A stretch of DNA of 64,000 nucleotides, taken from positions 62,001-126,000 of the forward strand of contig JAKNDB010000013.1 in the NCBI GenBank assembly GCA_024305405.1. Direction: 5' to 3'. Every line of letters begins with the position of its first letter. Within the stretch, counting starts at the first letter, position 1. This DNA comes from Dirofilaria immitis. Its lineage: Eukaryota; Nematoda; Chromadorea; Rhabditida; Onchocercidae. The notes below the pieces were generated by a model. That model was not told where the DNA came from, did no database searches, and saw only the letters and a program-made list of their open reading frames with translations. A program made the translations under genes and the position numbers. This document shows, piece by piece, positions 23,045 to 43,018 of the stretch.

Positions 23045-25707
23045 TTAAAAGTAGATCGTCTCAAAATTTCGAATAGTACTTATGATTAATGTCGTTGTGG
23101 CTGTTTTCTCAAAGAAACCATAATAATTTTGCAAACTTAATTTTTGAATTGAAGTGGCGGATTCTTCCATAGCACCTTGCGTCGATATCACTGCTGAAGT
23201 TACTTCTTTATTTACTTCCAATGCCAACTGATCGGCCTCAAGTAAAGCGGTAAGTTCACCGTAATGTACAGCCACTGTCTCCGGTGCTAATCTGCGTCGC
23301 AAATATGAAATCACAACTGGCTGATCAGTAAAGTTGTCCTCGAAACAATGATCCGACTTTGTCATCAAATGGAAAAGCTGCAAAATGAAGAAGAATAAAT
23401 AGCATTAAATAATAGTAAGCACTTACAATTAGTTCAATTTGAATCATTTTATTATTTTCTTTCATTACGTTAACTTGAAATATTTTATTTGAAAATAGAC
23501 AACTCATTACAATTTTATTTTAAGCCCTAACTTCGTGACATTAAATTTTCAATCATTCTCGTTTTACTTTTAATAAATTTTGGTTGGAGTCATCTATAGC
23601 TGTTTTGCAATTTCGTTATTATCTGATATATTTAAGCCACAGCGAAAATGTTAAAATTCTACAGAATTATTTTTTAATCTTGAAATATAAAATACGATGC
23701 AATATTAACCTTATCTTCTCGGTAATTTTTCAAATCATTCAATATATCTCTGGAATTTAATTGTGTTTCGTCTTTCCGTAATTTTTCCAATTTCCTTTCT
23801 GCAAATAATTTAAATGACTTCTAAATGGCAGAATTTTATGTGTAGTGATGAAAATATTTCCAAAAATACTAAGCCATTATGATAATCCGATATTCCTGTA
23901 AAAGAATGACTCGTATTTGCTTACAAAAGTGCAAAAACCGGAACAGTCATGGATTTCATCTTTCTATCTTATCTCGAGCTGTTGTTATTCAATTTTGACT
24001 ATCACATGAATGATAAGCTACTAAGGAGATTCTTATACAAAATACAGTTAACTAATCTAAAAACTCTTAATAACAAAGTTATTATTATAGTTTCTTCGTT
24101 ATACTCCTTCTATTGTTACATACTTCATTCCTTATGCAATTTACAACTTTGCCGTTTTCTCTTATCACATTATTATGTTATCACTTTCCTACCACATGAA
24201 CCCTTGGCTATGATCTTCTCATCTGCATACCAAACATAACTGAAGTCCTTATTTCATCTCAAATTGCTTATTTTCCATTGTCCGGTTATAATAGTTCCAT
24301 ATTTTTTTCCCTTATCTTTTGATTCCTTTTACGATATCCGTCTTTTCTCTGCCTCAACGAATTTTCTATTTATTGTTACAACATATTTGGTTTGATTCAT
24401 ATCATTTTTTCATATCATAACATATTTGGCTTTTGATTCGTATCTTTTAGAGAAATGGATCCTTGCAGTAAACTGAATTTCAATATTGCTTTGCAGATGA
24501 CTTGAAAAAATCATAGAGATAAAAATTTGCGATTTCGGTAATCCTTCACTATCAGAAATTTTAATATATGCAACTTGATTGAGGAATTTAACTAATAGTC
24601 ATTGAACACTAACAGTTATATGTCCAATGATGTAAACTAACAACGACATTGCAAAATATTGATCTGGAATGCTGTTATTCTCATTCTCGCAAAGCCTAAT
24701 CGATTTTCTAATTTCAAATTAAATGCCTCAAATATTTATGCTGACCATACAAAACATTTCTAACTGTAATGCAATCTTCACTGCGAATAGAATATCACAG
24801 TCAGCAAACGATCATTTATTTCTTTCGCAAAAATTACTGGTCAATTTGACATTGCCAAATATTTTCCTGACAGTAATATTTATTTTATCAATAGTACTCA
24901 CTTTATCCCTATTAAATCCCAAAATCTTTTCTAATTAAACAGTACCAGCCATTTGAATATCACCATTTTTCTATTTACATAATCTAATAGTTAAACTAAA
25001 CAGTTTATGGATTTTTTAAAATATCTAAAGAAATGATACAAATTTTGCTGAAAATAATTAACTGATTTTATCTGATTTAAACTATGAGAAACATACTATT
25101 CAAATGGTATGATAATGCTCAATTTACTCACGATCATGCCAATGCGATGTTTGTTTCTTTTCTACCGAAACTATATTTGAGTAACCAAAACAGTAACACT
25201 AAAAAATCAAAAACCACTAGACAACTAAATAAAAAATCCTCACAGCAATCCGATTATGATGTTAATCTTTTCATGCAATCGCACTTCGAACAACAGTTTT
25301 AAATTTCAAAATATCTTCAAAAGAATTTCAATCACTCATATGTTGCCTTATACTGAAACTTGATCAAGTTGCGCTTCAATCTGCCATTTCGTAAACATCC
25401 ATGAAAAGACTGTTGTTTAGTTGATATCACTTATACTTAATTATTTTTCCTATATTTCATAACTTCTGTACTATTTCCGTATTTATGTGATCTATAACAT
25501 GATAATCTCCTCTTCTTTTTTTTATCTCTCTTGCTTATAAATTTGCAATTATTCGCTATTGTTTACTAGTACCATAAAGTTCTATCAATTACATGCAATT
25601 TTTACTAAATGATAAAATGAATTTGATTTGTTTAATTTACCTAAAATTTTAATATAATCCTCGTCAACTTCAGTTTTTATCATTCGTTCGTATTCAGAAG
25701 GATCCAT
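23045..25707 (-). CDS. unrecognised alpha-helical protein, about 162 aa
   Basis: Three exons, 25707-25641, 23798-23710 and 23377-23045, sum to 489 bp with matching splice phases and a TAA end. The start is MDPSEYERMIKTEVDEDY. The second exon is charged and helical (ERKLEKLRKDETQLNS). The third has AVHYGELTALLEADQLALEV, typical of a small coiled-coil or helical-bundle subunit. No transmembrane segment or signal peptide is seen. It lies head to tail with the kaptin-like gene, 280 bp upstream of that start. I could not splice the two together in phase, so I keep them separate. The first intron (1.8 kb) holds only random ORFs. The last 25 residues after QKLSLQNYYG are less convincing, and splicing to another exon is possible. 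Confidence 0.55.
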
Positions 25708-26300
25708 CGATTTTGACAAATTTCATTTTTAATCCATAACAAATGTTCGAATGATATCAAATAAGTCTGATTTGCATAATTTGAAGCGAAAAGAAGAAAT
25801 ACTGAAATTTGATTAAATTTAAGTATGATTGATTAAATTTTAATCAAAATAAAAAAGGAACCTAAAATGCAACTAATTTTATATAAAAACAATTAATTAA
25901 TTAATTCGCTATCAAATAAAGTAATTTCATTTACATCTTTTCATCTAATCAAAATTAATTCCATTCCGATTGAATTTCAATGAATTTAATCACAATTAGA
26001 TAAAAAATTGATTAATTAACAACTACTGCTTAACAATATCAACTAATCCTAATTTCGATAATCAAATTTGCAAAAGAAAAAACCTTTAAAATCTAAAATA
26101 CATTTTTAAGACATTTTACAGCTATAAAACAAAGAAATTTAAGGAACAAAATATTTCCTAAAAAAATCATTAGGAAATGGAGAGCGGAGATAAAAAAATG
26201 AGAAAAAGAAAAATTAGGATCAATACAAAGACATGAAGGATTGAGAAAATAAAGAGAAGAAAACATATGTGTGTGAGCAGAGAAATGATACTGTCGCAAA

Positions 26301-26354
26301 GGGGCACCAGGTATTCAAGGAGACTGCGTCACACAAACTTGTAATACGCCTTAG
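26301..26354 (+). pseudogene. possible orphan collagen C-terminal fragment
   Basis: This frame reads GAPGIQGDCVTQTCNTP and stops. Two Gly-X-Y triplets, a G, and then a cysteine-bearing tail are typical of the end of worm cuticle collagens. The stretch is GC-richer than its surroundings. There is a TGA four codons upstream in frame and no Gly-X-Y coding sequence before it, so it would be an isolated last exon or relic. It is short enough that chance cannot be excluded. Confidence 0.25.
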
Positions 26355-27684
26355 GTTGAATTATTTATTTATTTTATAGCTTAGTTTAAATTATTTGTTG
26401 ACTTAATCAGTTCATAAATTAATATCGCATCACTCCAGAGAACGACGGTAGCGAAATAAAAGTCCACGAAATATCTCATTGTTTCGGGACAGGTTTGTGC
26501 TCAAATTGAAAATCATCATTTGTCTATCATTTATCGAGTTAGTTTATCAGTGTCATCTCTTTTGTTTGACATTTTGGGGTGAATTGTGGTGCGTAAAGTT
26601 AGGTGCTTTTACGCGAATTTACACTCATCTTTTGTACAATCTTCTATGTGATCATACATTTTCACGTACACAACTTATCTGTCATTTTTACGTCAGCTTT
26701 TACGTGCTCAAATAATGGTATTCAAATATGAAATCATATATTGTTACCAAATGTGCATACAAGTAATTCCTGTAATCTTGAGCATATAAAATTTTCTAAT
26801 AAAATCAAAAAGAAAATCGACATGGGGTTTCAATAAAATATGAAAGGTTTTAATTTATAAAAATTTGTGAGAACTGAAAAAAGATTTTTAATCATTGCTT
26901 CGTTTATATTCAAAATGTTTGTAAGCACAAACTACTTTATGTGGACTGGGAAAAATTTCAGATTTCTAGCCATCTTTCGAAACTAGCCAAACCAAATTTT
27001 TAATTAGCAGGTTATGGCTGAGACACGATTTACCACTGCATTTCCATAGTACTATTATTAGTAGAGTGGTGATTTTAGTTTTGTTCTATGCACTCTCGCA
27101 ATAAGTTTCCCGCTCTTTGGAATGTTTCATCAAGAAACCTGAATTTTTAAACTTTTTTGCTCTTACTTGTGTTGATTATCGAAATCAACAAACTTTTTCA
27201 GTTGATTTTCTCATTTAAACATAGGGATTGTTGATGAGGATTTTTGGGGTCCATAAATGTTTTGAGGTTACTTAGCCTAATTAGTGAACTGAATATTTTA
27301 AGATTTGATCACAGCTTTACAGGAAATCTGAACTCCTGTGTTATGTTATCTTGCAAGTGAAGTTGCATTTTCGTGAGAGAATAATATTTTATAGCCTGGA
27401 ATACTTTCAGTGTCTAAGCTCTTGATTAATGGAAGTTTGAAAGTCTGAATAGCATTATTAGGTTTTCTGTTAAGTGATGCATTATTTTTTTGAAGTTTTG
27501 GGGTTACTTTTGGAAAATTTTTTCACACTTATGTTGATACCATTTCATTTCATGACTAATAGTGGTATTTTATTCGGCTTTTTGTTAAATTTTCATATTT
27601 TGTGATATAGTATTTTATTTTTAGCTTATTTCCCTACCTACTGAATTTCAAATTCAATCAGATATAATTTCAAAAACATAAGAT

Positions 27685-30600
27685 ATGTCGAAGCGAACTC
27701 GAAAACAGATCGAACCAACGGCGGAAGATTTATCGAATGTTGAATTTGAAACATCAGAAGAAGTTGACGTTGTGCATACTTTTGATAGTATGGGATTGGG
27801 TGAAGAATTATTGCGTGGCATTTACTCATATGGTCGGTTTTTTTTTTGGAGGAAATATTTGAAAGAATTATTACCAATATTAAAAATAAAGACAAAACTA
27901 TATTCCAAGTGTTGCTATATTCCAGATTATTTAATTTAAAAATTTCCTTAATGATAGGATTTATCAAAATTCATTCACAGTTTCCAATCATCTATTTCAA
28001 TTTTTGAATATATTCCTGTCTTGATTAACCATAATATTTGCATTTCGATATCATAACAAATTATTGAGATTGAATGTTGTACTATCCGAAATTGTCGATA
28101 AAATGAAATAGGAGGAATAAAATATATTTTAGTTTCTCGTAAAACTACTTGTGGAGAAGAAACTGAAAACAGGTGATCCATACTTTCATGGAGTTTTATT
28201 GTAACACTGAATAATATTTCAGGATTTGAAAAACCATCGGCAATTCAACAGCGTGCCATTAAGCAAATCGTCAAGGGTCGAGACGTTATTGCACAGTAAA
28301 TTATTTTCCAAATCTGATAAGGAACTCTAATTTCATATATTTCTTAAGCAACTGAGTTATAATTAAACAAGATATTTCACGAATCATAATATTTTAGAGC
28401 GCAATCTGGTACCGGAAAGACAGCAACATTTAGTATTGCTGTGCTGCAATCACTGGATATATCACTGCGTGAAACGCAAGCACTTATTTTATCACCAACT
28501 CGAGAATTAGCAGTGCAAATACAGAAAGTATGCATATTCATGTCTTTTTTCTGCAGGTGACAAACTTTTAAATGGAATTAAAGCTTCGCAAAATCATCTT
28601 TGAATCTTGTAGGTTGTACTTGCTTTGGGTGATTATTTGAATGTGCAATGCCATGCATGTATTGGAGGTACAAATGTTGGAGAGGACATTCGTAAACTTG
28701 ATTACGGTCAACATGTCGTTTCGGGAACTCCTGGACGAGTTTTTGGTAATAATTTTAGGTATTTTGTGTAAAATTTTAATAAGTGATGTTTTTGTAGTTT
28801 TTTTTAATTTGATGTTATTTTTTATTACTTTCTTAATAAAAAGCTTATTGTGCCAGCAATTTTGGTTATAGGAAGATTTAGAATGACTGGGAAAAACTCA
28901 ATGAATGAGTTAATCTCATCTGTGAAACAAAAAAAATGACCGTTTGTTCCAGATATGATTAGACGTCGCAATTTGCGTACCCGAAGCATAAAAATGTTGG
29001 TACTTGATGAAGCAGATGAAATGCTGAATAAGGGATTCAAGGAACAACTTTATGATATCTATCGTTATCTTCCACCTGGTGCGCAAGTGGTTCTTCTTTC
29101 GGCAACCTTACCTCATGAAATTCTCGAGATGACCAGCAAATTTATGACTGATCCCATTCGTATCCTTGTGAAACGGTTAGCAATCGTAATATTTTTATCG
29201 ATTTAGATTACTCAGTTCATTAAAAACATTGATTTTATATGCATAAAGCTTATGATTTTGAAGTTATGATCAAAATTAATCCCCATTAATATTCCTATAG
29301 AAGCTTATCTTTTCATGTCTATTATATAACGGAAATAGAGAAGCAGTTACCTCGATGCTGAAGTTTAATAATAAATAGATGTAAATAGATGTTTTTTTCT
29401 AAATGTAAGCAAATAAATAGTGCTTTATGAGCTTTGTTGTTTATTTTCCTTATTATTAACAAAAATAATTTTTCAGCGATGAATTGACATTAGAAGGCAT
29501 CAAGCAGTTCTTTGTAGCAGTTGATCGGGAAGAATGGAAATTCGATACATTATGTGATTTGTACGATACACTTACGATTACACAGGCAGTGATTTTCTGT
29601 AATACACGAAGAAAGGTAACTTCTTTAGAATATGATAAAAAAAATGTTTTGACAAAGCGAGCAACTATACGAATAGCTTGAAATTTATTTCTTAATTAAG
29701 ACTCACGTGTAATATGTTTGATCAAGATAATAAAAATTGCTATGTGCAACTGATTATGCATATTCGTTCAGTAATATTAGAATAGTAATATATTCGGATA
29801 TCGATATTAGGAATGTGAATTTTTTTCGGGAAATAAAAAGTGAATTTACAGGTTGACTGGTTAGCTGAGAAGTTAAAGGAAGCAAATTTCACAGTATCAT
29901 CCATGCATGGAGAAATGGAACAAAAGGAGCGCGATGCAATTATGAAGGAATTCCGTGGAGGTGCCAGGTATGTTTTAATAACATAGAGATCAATATGGCA
30001 CAGCACTCTAGAATTTTTCTTTTCTTATTTTTTTATTTTTTCAGATATATAAAGTAAAATGATATTTCACAATGTTTCCTGGTTTAGCTTCCATGTTCAG
30101 CATCTTTAAATTTCCAGAATAATCGGCATTCTAGTTTTAAACGTGAAAGTTTTATAGTCGTTTATTGATTTCAACGGACGTGTTCGCGCGTGGTTTGGAC
30201 ATACCGCAAGTGTCACTCGTTGTGAATTACGATTTGCCAAATAATCGAGAATTGTACATCCATCGGTAAGCTTATTCAGCATTAATCATTGTCATCCTAT
30301 TTTTGATTTCTTTTAAAAAGAAAAAATGGGAATAAAAATTTTATATCATTTATAGGATTGGGCGATCTGGTCGTTTCGGTCGTAAAGGTGTTGCTATTAA
30401 TTTCGTGAAATCTGATGATATCCGTATTTTGCGTGATATCGAACAATATTATGCTACACAAATTGATGAAATGCCAATGAATGGTTGGTGGTTTTGTTTT
30501 TCAATATACTATTTAAGACGGTCAATAATTATTTGCAATTGAACTTCTGTGCTCCATTTTCACGCACTCTAAATAATTACTTATATTGGTTATCAAACAG

Positions 30601-30913
30601 ATTTACTAGATGCGGTATAGGTATGATATATTCTCGTGGAGAAGAAAGCCTATTAAAAACATACAACTGGAAAGCAAATGCCAACGAATTTTATAAATCC
30701 AAAAATAGTTTAGGTGACGAAGTTATCTCTATATTACACGTGTATTTTGATACGCAAATAGTTGAAAAGCTGATCCCAGTGAATATCCTAAAATTCAACA
30801 TCAGAACCTGTTAGTTCAATAAATGCAAATAATATGCCTTAGTAGCCTTTATTTGCTTTCTTCCAGTAAATTATTTCATTTTTTGTCTGATTTCAGTGGC
30901 TGATCTTATCTGA
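27685..30913 (+). CDS. EIF4A3: eIF4A-III, DEAD-box helicase of the exon-junction complex
   Basis: ATP-dependent RNA clamp that forms the core of the exon-junction complex in the nucleus. Ten exons: 27685-27832, 28223-28295, 28398-28527, 28613-28745, 28953-29175, 29477-29615, 29852-29967, 30158-30265, 30356-30483, 30897-30913. They total 1,215 bp (404 aa; human 411) with every phase correct. Motifs in order: Q motif [11 protein letters not shown], Walker [23 protein letters not shown] ([13 protein letters not shown]), [21 protein letters not shown] and [11 protein letters not shown]. The DVIAQAQSG stretch and the end [14 protein letters not shown] separate eIF4A-III from eIF4A-I/II, whose end differs. 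The last exon has only 17 coding bases. There is no frameshift. The promoter is not recognised, but a GC-richer patch lies at 26420-26720. Confidence 0.97.
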
Positions 30914-32066
30914 AGAATTGCATTTGCAAGTAATATGCCGGAAAAAAATTGAAGAAAAATCTGAACATTTGTCATAACTTGTTTATTTACTACATTCTAT
31001 GAATTGTTATTTCATTTTTATCATCCAACTTTTTGTTATTAATTTTTTTATTCAAGCATAGAAAGATTTGACCTTCCCGATCTTTTTTATTTTCAAAATT
31101 CATTTTCGAAGATCAACAATGTTGATAAAAATCTTTTTCACATATATTTGAATGTGAAAGCAAAAGACAGCAAAATTTAAATTGCATTATTAAATTCGTT
31201 TTTGGTTCGTTCATTTTAAAATGACGTTGACAAAAATTGTGACTTTATTTTTATTTACGGAATCGTTTTCTCTTTTAAAAATATATTTTCTTGAACGAAT
31301 ATTGCTGAATATGTATTCCAATGATTAATTATTTTTGACTGTTGTTGATGCAGAATGATAAATTTATGTATTACTCTTTTGAATAATGCTATCGTGAAAA
31401 TCGTCGTGAATGATGAAGGATTAAGTAAAAGATTTTGCAAAAATTTCGATTTTATCCTTATAAGCTAGCAGAAATTTAGTTATATTAAACAAAAACCAAA
31501 GGTCTTAACAGTTTTTTTATCATCACTTGATAATTCAGTCTTGAGAATTTGTTTATGATTTTCCGAAGTAAATTGATAGATTTCACTTACATCTGAATTT
31601 AAGAATGATTAGGCAATATATTGTGAGACCATTAATTGTACAAAAAAGAAAATTGCTATCAATTTGGATATGGTTATATTGCTTTCTCAAATTTTAAATA
31701 TATTGATAGAATTTTGAAATGATGAAAAGTAGGAGGATTCGTTGCAAGCATATTTTTTTAATTATTAAATTTATTAGCCATAAATTCAGAATTAAAATCA
31801 CTGAGTATGATTTTATGAGTACTTTTTTCAAGGTGATCTTGCCAGATAGCTATGAGGTAGAATTTGCTGGTAACAGATAAAACCATCTTTTATAAATATA
31901 CGAGAAAGAGGATTCTACCGAATTTCGGTGTTTTCCGATATGATTTGTTTTAACGTTTGTTATGTATTATTTCTCGACATGTTCGAATGTACTGAACAGA
32001 TAGCACCACCAATATATAACCTGAAATTAATAAATAAACTTTCATTCATCTTATCAGTAAATAATT
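30914..32066. other. intergenic between convergent genes
   Basis: 3' flanks of eIF4A-III (+) and the Cys-loop channel (-). AT-rich, with no ORF of note. Confidence 0.5.
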
Positions 32067-38229
<6,163 letters not shown>

Positions 38230-40124
38230 CTGAGAGAGAAAAAAATTTTTAATAATAATTTAGCATTCATTTTAACATTAATACTAATTAGTAATTAATT
38301 TCAGATATATATATTCTTTTAATTATTAAAAAGTATACGATTAATTATTTACTAATTAAATTCGAATAAACAATATTAATTAATAAATTAATTATAAATT
38401 ACTTCATCAAATAGAATAATGGCGATAGTAATTGTGTTTAATAAAAATGAAAATGATAGCATTGATTTGTGCACCGATCACAGATCAATTCCAATCGATC
38501 AATTATCGATTTCTTAAATTCAACATCCATTATTATTAGCTTACATTTAGTGATATTACAAAAATATTTTTAAATTTCGTTTTTGGAAGTTTTCTTTTTC
38601 AATTCAAAATTTTAATTATCTTTACAGAAAAAAAATAATTAAAAAGCATAACTTTCATATTATAGCAAAATAAAATATATAAAATAAATATTTGAAATTA
38701 TATTCATTTATATATTTCATTAATTGAATATTTTATGCTAATTTTTAGTTAAATTATTTAATAAAATTATATTTCAAATTATCAAATTATACTAAATTAT
38801 AAAATTCTCTCTCACTTTTTTTTTGACGAAGTAAATTTCAAAAGAGAAAAAAAAGCAAAGTTTATTTTTAAAAGCATTCCAAATTTAAGCATTTGGATGG
38901 ATGAAAACAGGAAAAAGTTAACAACAATGGAATTAATTTGGATGATAACAAAATTGAAGAAATATTTGCAAAAATAAGCTTTAATTCTGATAAAATTATA
39001 GCATGATAAGAGATATAAATAGTTGTAATGTAAGTGATATTGATCATTATAAAAATTCATTTAATCAAATGTAACAAATAAACAATCAAAAGAATATGAT
39101 ACATAAAAATGACAGTATTAATTGATCTGTCACCACCATTATTATTATTATTGTTATTATCATTATTACTACTATTATTATTATCATTATTATCAGTATT
39201 ATTATTATTAAAGTTAATACAATAATATTTATAAGAAAATCAAATGTTGAAATTTTCTAACTGATTTTTTCTTATGATAATAAATAGATTATCATATTGT
39301 TTCATTGCTTTGTAATATTTTCTAATATAATATTATAAACAAAAAAATAAATTTTTATTTTTAATTACAAAATAATACGATAAACAAATTTTCAAATAAA
39401 ATAGAAATTTATGAATGAAAATATAAATTAGTTCTGCAAATTTTTTTTCAATAATAAATACTTAATATTTTAAAAGTTTTTTTTATCATTTCCTTATTTT
39501 TTTTTATCACTGAGGGAATATTACTCATAATAGATTTATTTGATAAACGATAAAGATTTTATTTATTATTATCATTGAGAGAATATCAATTGCTAAAAAA
39601 ACGGAAAAGTAATTATTTTAAAGTTTTATTTAGTTTTATAGTTTAATTGTCAAAAATTTAAACAGCCTTTTTTTTCTCGATTTTTAAGTAAATAATGGAA
39701 TTTTTATTTGAAGCAATCTAAAATAATATGTATTATTTATTAAACTAAAATTTTTTTCATTCTAAAAATAGCAAAATTCGAAAAATTGAAAAATTTTTAA
39801 TCTAACTTTACAATCAAAAATTACTATAAAATATGAAAATGCAAGTTGAAAACAGAAGCAATTCTTGATAAAACTTCCTTTCATATATGATTAAAATATC
39901 AGTGCCTAAAAAGATTTTGATTATTTCAGCCAATTAATTGAGAATATTTGGGCGGAAAAAGAAGTTGAATAATTGATAAAAATTTTAAGTCAGATATTGA
40001 AATAGTATTAAAATCTTTGATATTTTCAAAATTTCAATTCCCACTAGGCTTTTTATTTTGAATATCTTATAATAGCCTCATCATTTTTTTCGTTTTAGAA
40101 ATATTTGTTCGAAAAGTCATCGAA

Positions 40125-40320
40125 TTTTTCGATTACGTTTTTCTGAAGCACAAGATTATGTCAATCATCAATATCAAAACAGAATCTTCAGATTACTTTT
40201 TTTTCTGAAGCATAAGATTATATCAATCATTAATAATAAGACAGAATCGTCAGATTACTTTTTTCTGAAGCATGAGATTATGTCAATCATCAATATTTTA
40301 AAATTTCAAAATAGACCAAA
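40125..40320. repeat. three-copy repeat of about 60-65 bp
   Basis: The blocks TTTTTTCTGAAGCA(C/T)AAGATTAT(G/A)TCAATCAT recur at about 40137, 40200 and 40258, with a shared TCAGATTACTTTTTT spacer. Confidence 0.85.
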
Positions 40321-40761
40321 AAGATCTCGATGTATACTAATTGATTAGAATCGACTAATCAAATTATCACAAATCTTAATAAATATTAGATAAAATAGGA
40401 TAAGTAGAATGAATTTCAGAATTATATGCAAACTTCTGTAAACTCATTCACTAACAAATATATAGATGAATAGAATGAATTTTAGAATTCTACACATCGT
40501 TCCCGTGAATTTATTTTTTCAATTCGTGAACTTGCTTATTCAGTAATAGGATAAGTAAAATGAATTTTAGGATTCTACGAATTTTTTCGACAAACCTAAT
40601 CGTCGTATTGTTAATAAGCAATAAATTTAGAATTTAATTTTAATTCAGTGCATTAAATCTAATCGAAATTTATATTTAAATATACCTAAAAATTTATTAT
40701 ATTAACGTAATTTAAATTTAATTTTTAATTTAATTTTTGAATATATTAAGATGAAATAAAA

Positions 40762-41110
40762 GTTGTAAATAGAAAAGATAACTGGAATTGAATTACAGAC
40801 ATAATATGAGATAATTGGAATTGAATTACAGACATAATATGAGATAATTGGAATTGAATTACAGACATAATATGAGATAACTGGAATTGAACTACAGATA
40901 TAATATAAGATAACTGGAATTGAATTACAGACATAATATGAGATAATTGGAATTGAATTACAGACATAATATGAGATAATTGGAATTGAATTACGGACAT
41001 AATATGAGATAATTGGAATTGAATTAGAGACATAATATGAGATAATTGGAATTGAATTACAGGTATAATATGAGATAACTGGAATTGAATTACAAATATA
41101 ATATGAAAAT
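40762..41110. repeat. 33-bp minisatellite, about 10-11 units
   Basis: The unit core is GATAATTGGAATTGAATTAC followed by AGACATAATATGA. Units differ by single bases (ATTGG/ACTGG, AGACAT/AGATAT/AGGTAT). The 33-bp length keeps an 11-residue frame (QFQLSHIMSVI) open on the minus strand; there is no other sign of coding. Confidence 0.95.
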
Positions 41111-41647
41111 AGATTATCATTTATACTAATTATAAATTGGTATTATAATAAAATTCGTCGAATTATTTTAACATTTTATATAGTAATAAATTATTATTAA
41201 TAATATCTGAAAATATCCAATTTTCCTTTTATATATATTTACAAAAATGATTTGATTACAACGAAATTATCAGTAATATTTGAATAATTTAAATCTAATA
41301 TTATCATAAAGATTACAATAAATCATTTTAGCAATTCAAATATTCATATATTAATATGAAAATCTTTATTTTTCTTTTTAATTTCAAAAAAGAAGAAGAA
41401 GCCATAAATTGTTACTTTTTATGGTTCAGTGTTTTTCATTGTTATTTATAAAATAGAAGCTCAAATTATGATAAATATTAGTTATCAAATGATAGTTTTT
41501 AAAATTATTGCACTGATAAAATTGATAATAAATTAATAGTAATAATAATATATGATAAACGCTGTATTATCATGCATAGGAATATATAAATTTATTAATA
41601 TCGCTATAGCTTATTTCAATGCTTATAAATTCTTAAATATTGATAAA

Positions 41648-41830
<183 letters not shown>

Positions 41831-42289
41831 GAAAATGCTACCTTTGTTATGTATAGTAAACTAATATCTATTATTCATAAATTCGAAGGATAATGAAACA
41901 ATAAAATAATAATAATAACTGTTAACAATGATATATAAATAAATGATAATATCATTATTATCCATAATAATATATAGAATTTGCCAATATTATTATAATT
42001 TATTTAAAATATTTACAAGTTCTAAAATGATTATAATTGTAATTTAAAAATTGAACTTATCATCAAGAATTTAGATAAAAGAAAAATGATGAATAAATGA
42101 AGAAATAAAATGATATGTTAAATGTTGAATTTTCATTTATCATTAAAAATTCTTTCAAAGCATTAAATCATTAAAATAAATGCGCCTAATATCATAAACA
42201 TTTAAAGCGATAAATATTATCATTGATAAAATGATTAATTAGCAATTTACTAAAAGCTTTATTCAACGAACATAATTGCTTCTTTTTTT

Positions 42290-42400
42290 TTTGAAGAAAG
42301 AAAAAATAGACGAAGCAAGGAAAGAATGAATGAAAGAATGAAAGAAAGAAGGAAAGAAAGAAAAAGAAAGGAGGAAAAGAGGAAAAATTAAGAAAATGAA
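42290..42400. repeat. purine-rich GAAA/GAAT tract
   Basis: A strongly strand-asymmetric A/G run with GAAAGAAAG and GAATGAATG steps just before the 48-bp array. Confidence 0.8.
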
Positions 42401-42530
42401 TAATCGTTGATTAATTACAAATATGTTATTTATGCAAAATAATTATTGATTAAAGTAAAAAAATAATTTTTTTTACTCAAATAAATAATATTTGTTAAGA
42501 AATTTTTAATTTTAAATAATTAATAAATAT

Positions 42531-43018
42531 ACAATCAATGTTAAACGATAGCAATATTGATTTTTCCTTCGTTCTTTAACAATCAATGTTAAACGATAGC
42601 AATATTGATTTTTCCTTCGTTCTTTAACAATCAATGTTAAACGATAGCGATATTGATTTTTCCTTCTTTCTTTGGCAATCAGTGTTAAACGATAGCAATA
42701 TAATTTTCCTTCTTTCTTTAGGCAATCAATGTTAAACGATAGCAATATTGATTTTTCCTTCGTTCTTTAACTCGTTTCTTTAGCAATCAGTGTTAAACGA
42801 TAGCAATATTGATTTTTCCTTCTTTCTTTGGCAATCAATGTTAAACGATAGCAATATTGATTTTTCCTTCGTTCTTTAACAATCAATGTTAAACGATAGC
42901 AATATTGATTTTTCCTTCGTTCTTTAACAATCAATGTTAAACGATAGCAATATTGATTTTTCCTTCGTTCTTTAACAATCAATGTTAAACGATAGCGATA
43001 TTGATTTTTCCTTCTTTT
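42531..43018. repeat. 48-bp minisatellite, about 10 units with one interruption
   Basis: The unit core is CAATCAATGTTAAACGATAG followed by CAATATTGATTTTTCCTTCGTTCTTTAA. Variation is at a few fixed sites (CAATATT/CGATATT, TCGTTC/TCTTTC, ACAATCAA/GGCAATCAG). One unit (42676) is shortened, and about 14 bp are inserted near 42770. A 16-residue frame is open on the minus strand because 48 is a multiple of three. Confidence 0.95.

Noticed and set aside
23949..25302. Three plus-strand ORFs of 71-96 aa
   Set aside because: They lie in the long first intron of the minus-strand helical-protein gene and have random composition and no family signature.
30485..30814. 109-aa ORF at the end of eIF4A-III
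   Set aside because: It is the last intron; the true end V-A-D-L-I is encoded at 30897-30913.
40746..41120. 124-aa ORF with QFQLSHIMSVI repeats
   Set aside because: A by-product of the 33-bp minisatellite. No splice sites or flanking coding signal.
42512..42982. Basic repeat ORFs (KERRKNQYCYRLTLI)
   Set aside because: A by-product of the 48-bp minisatellite.
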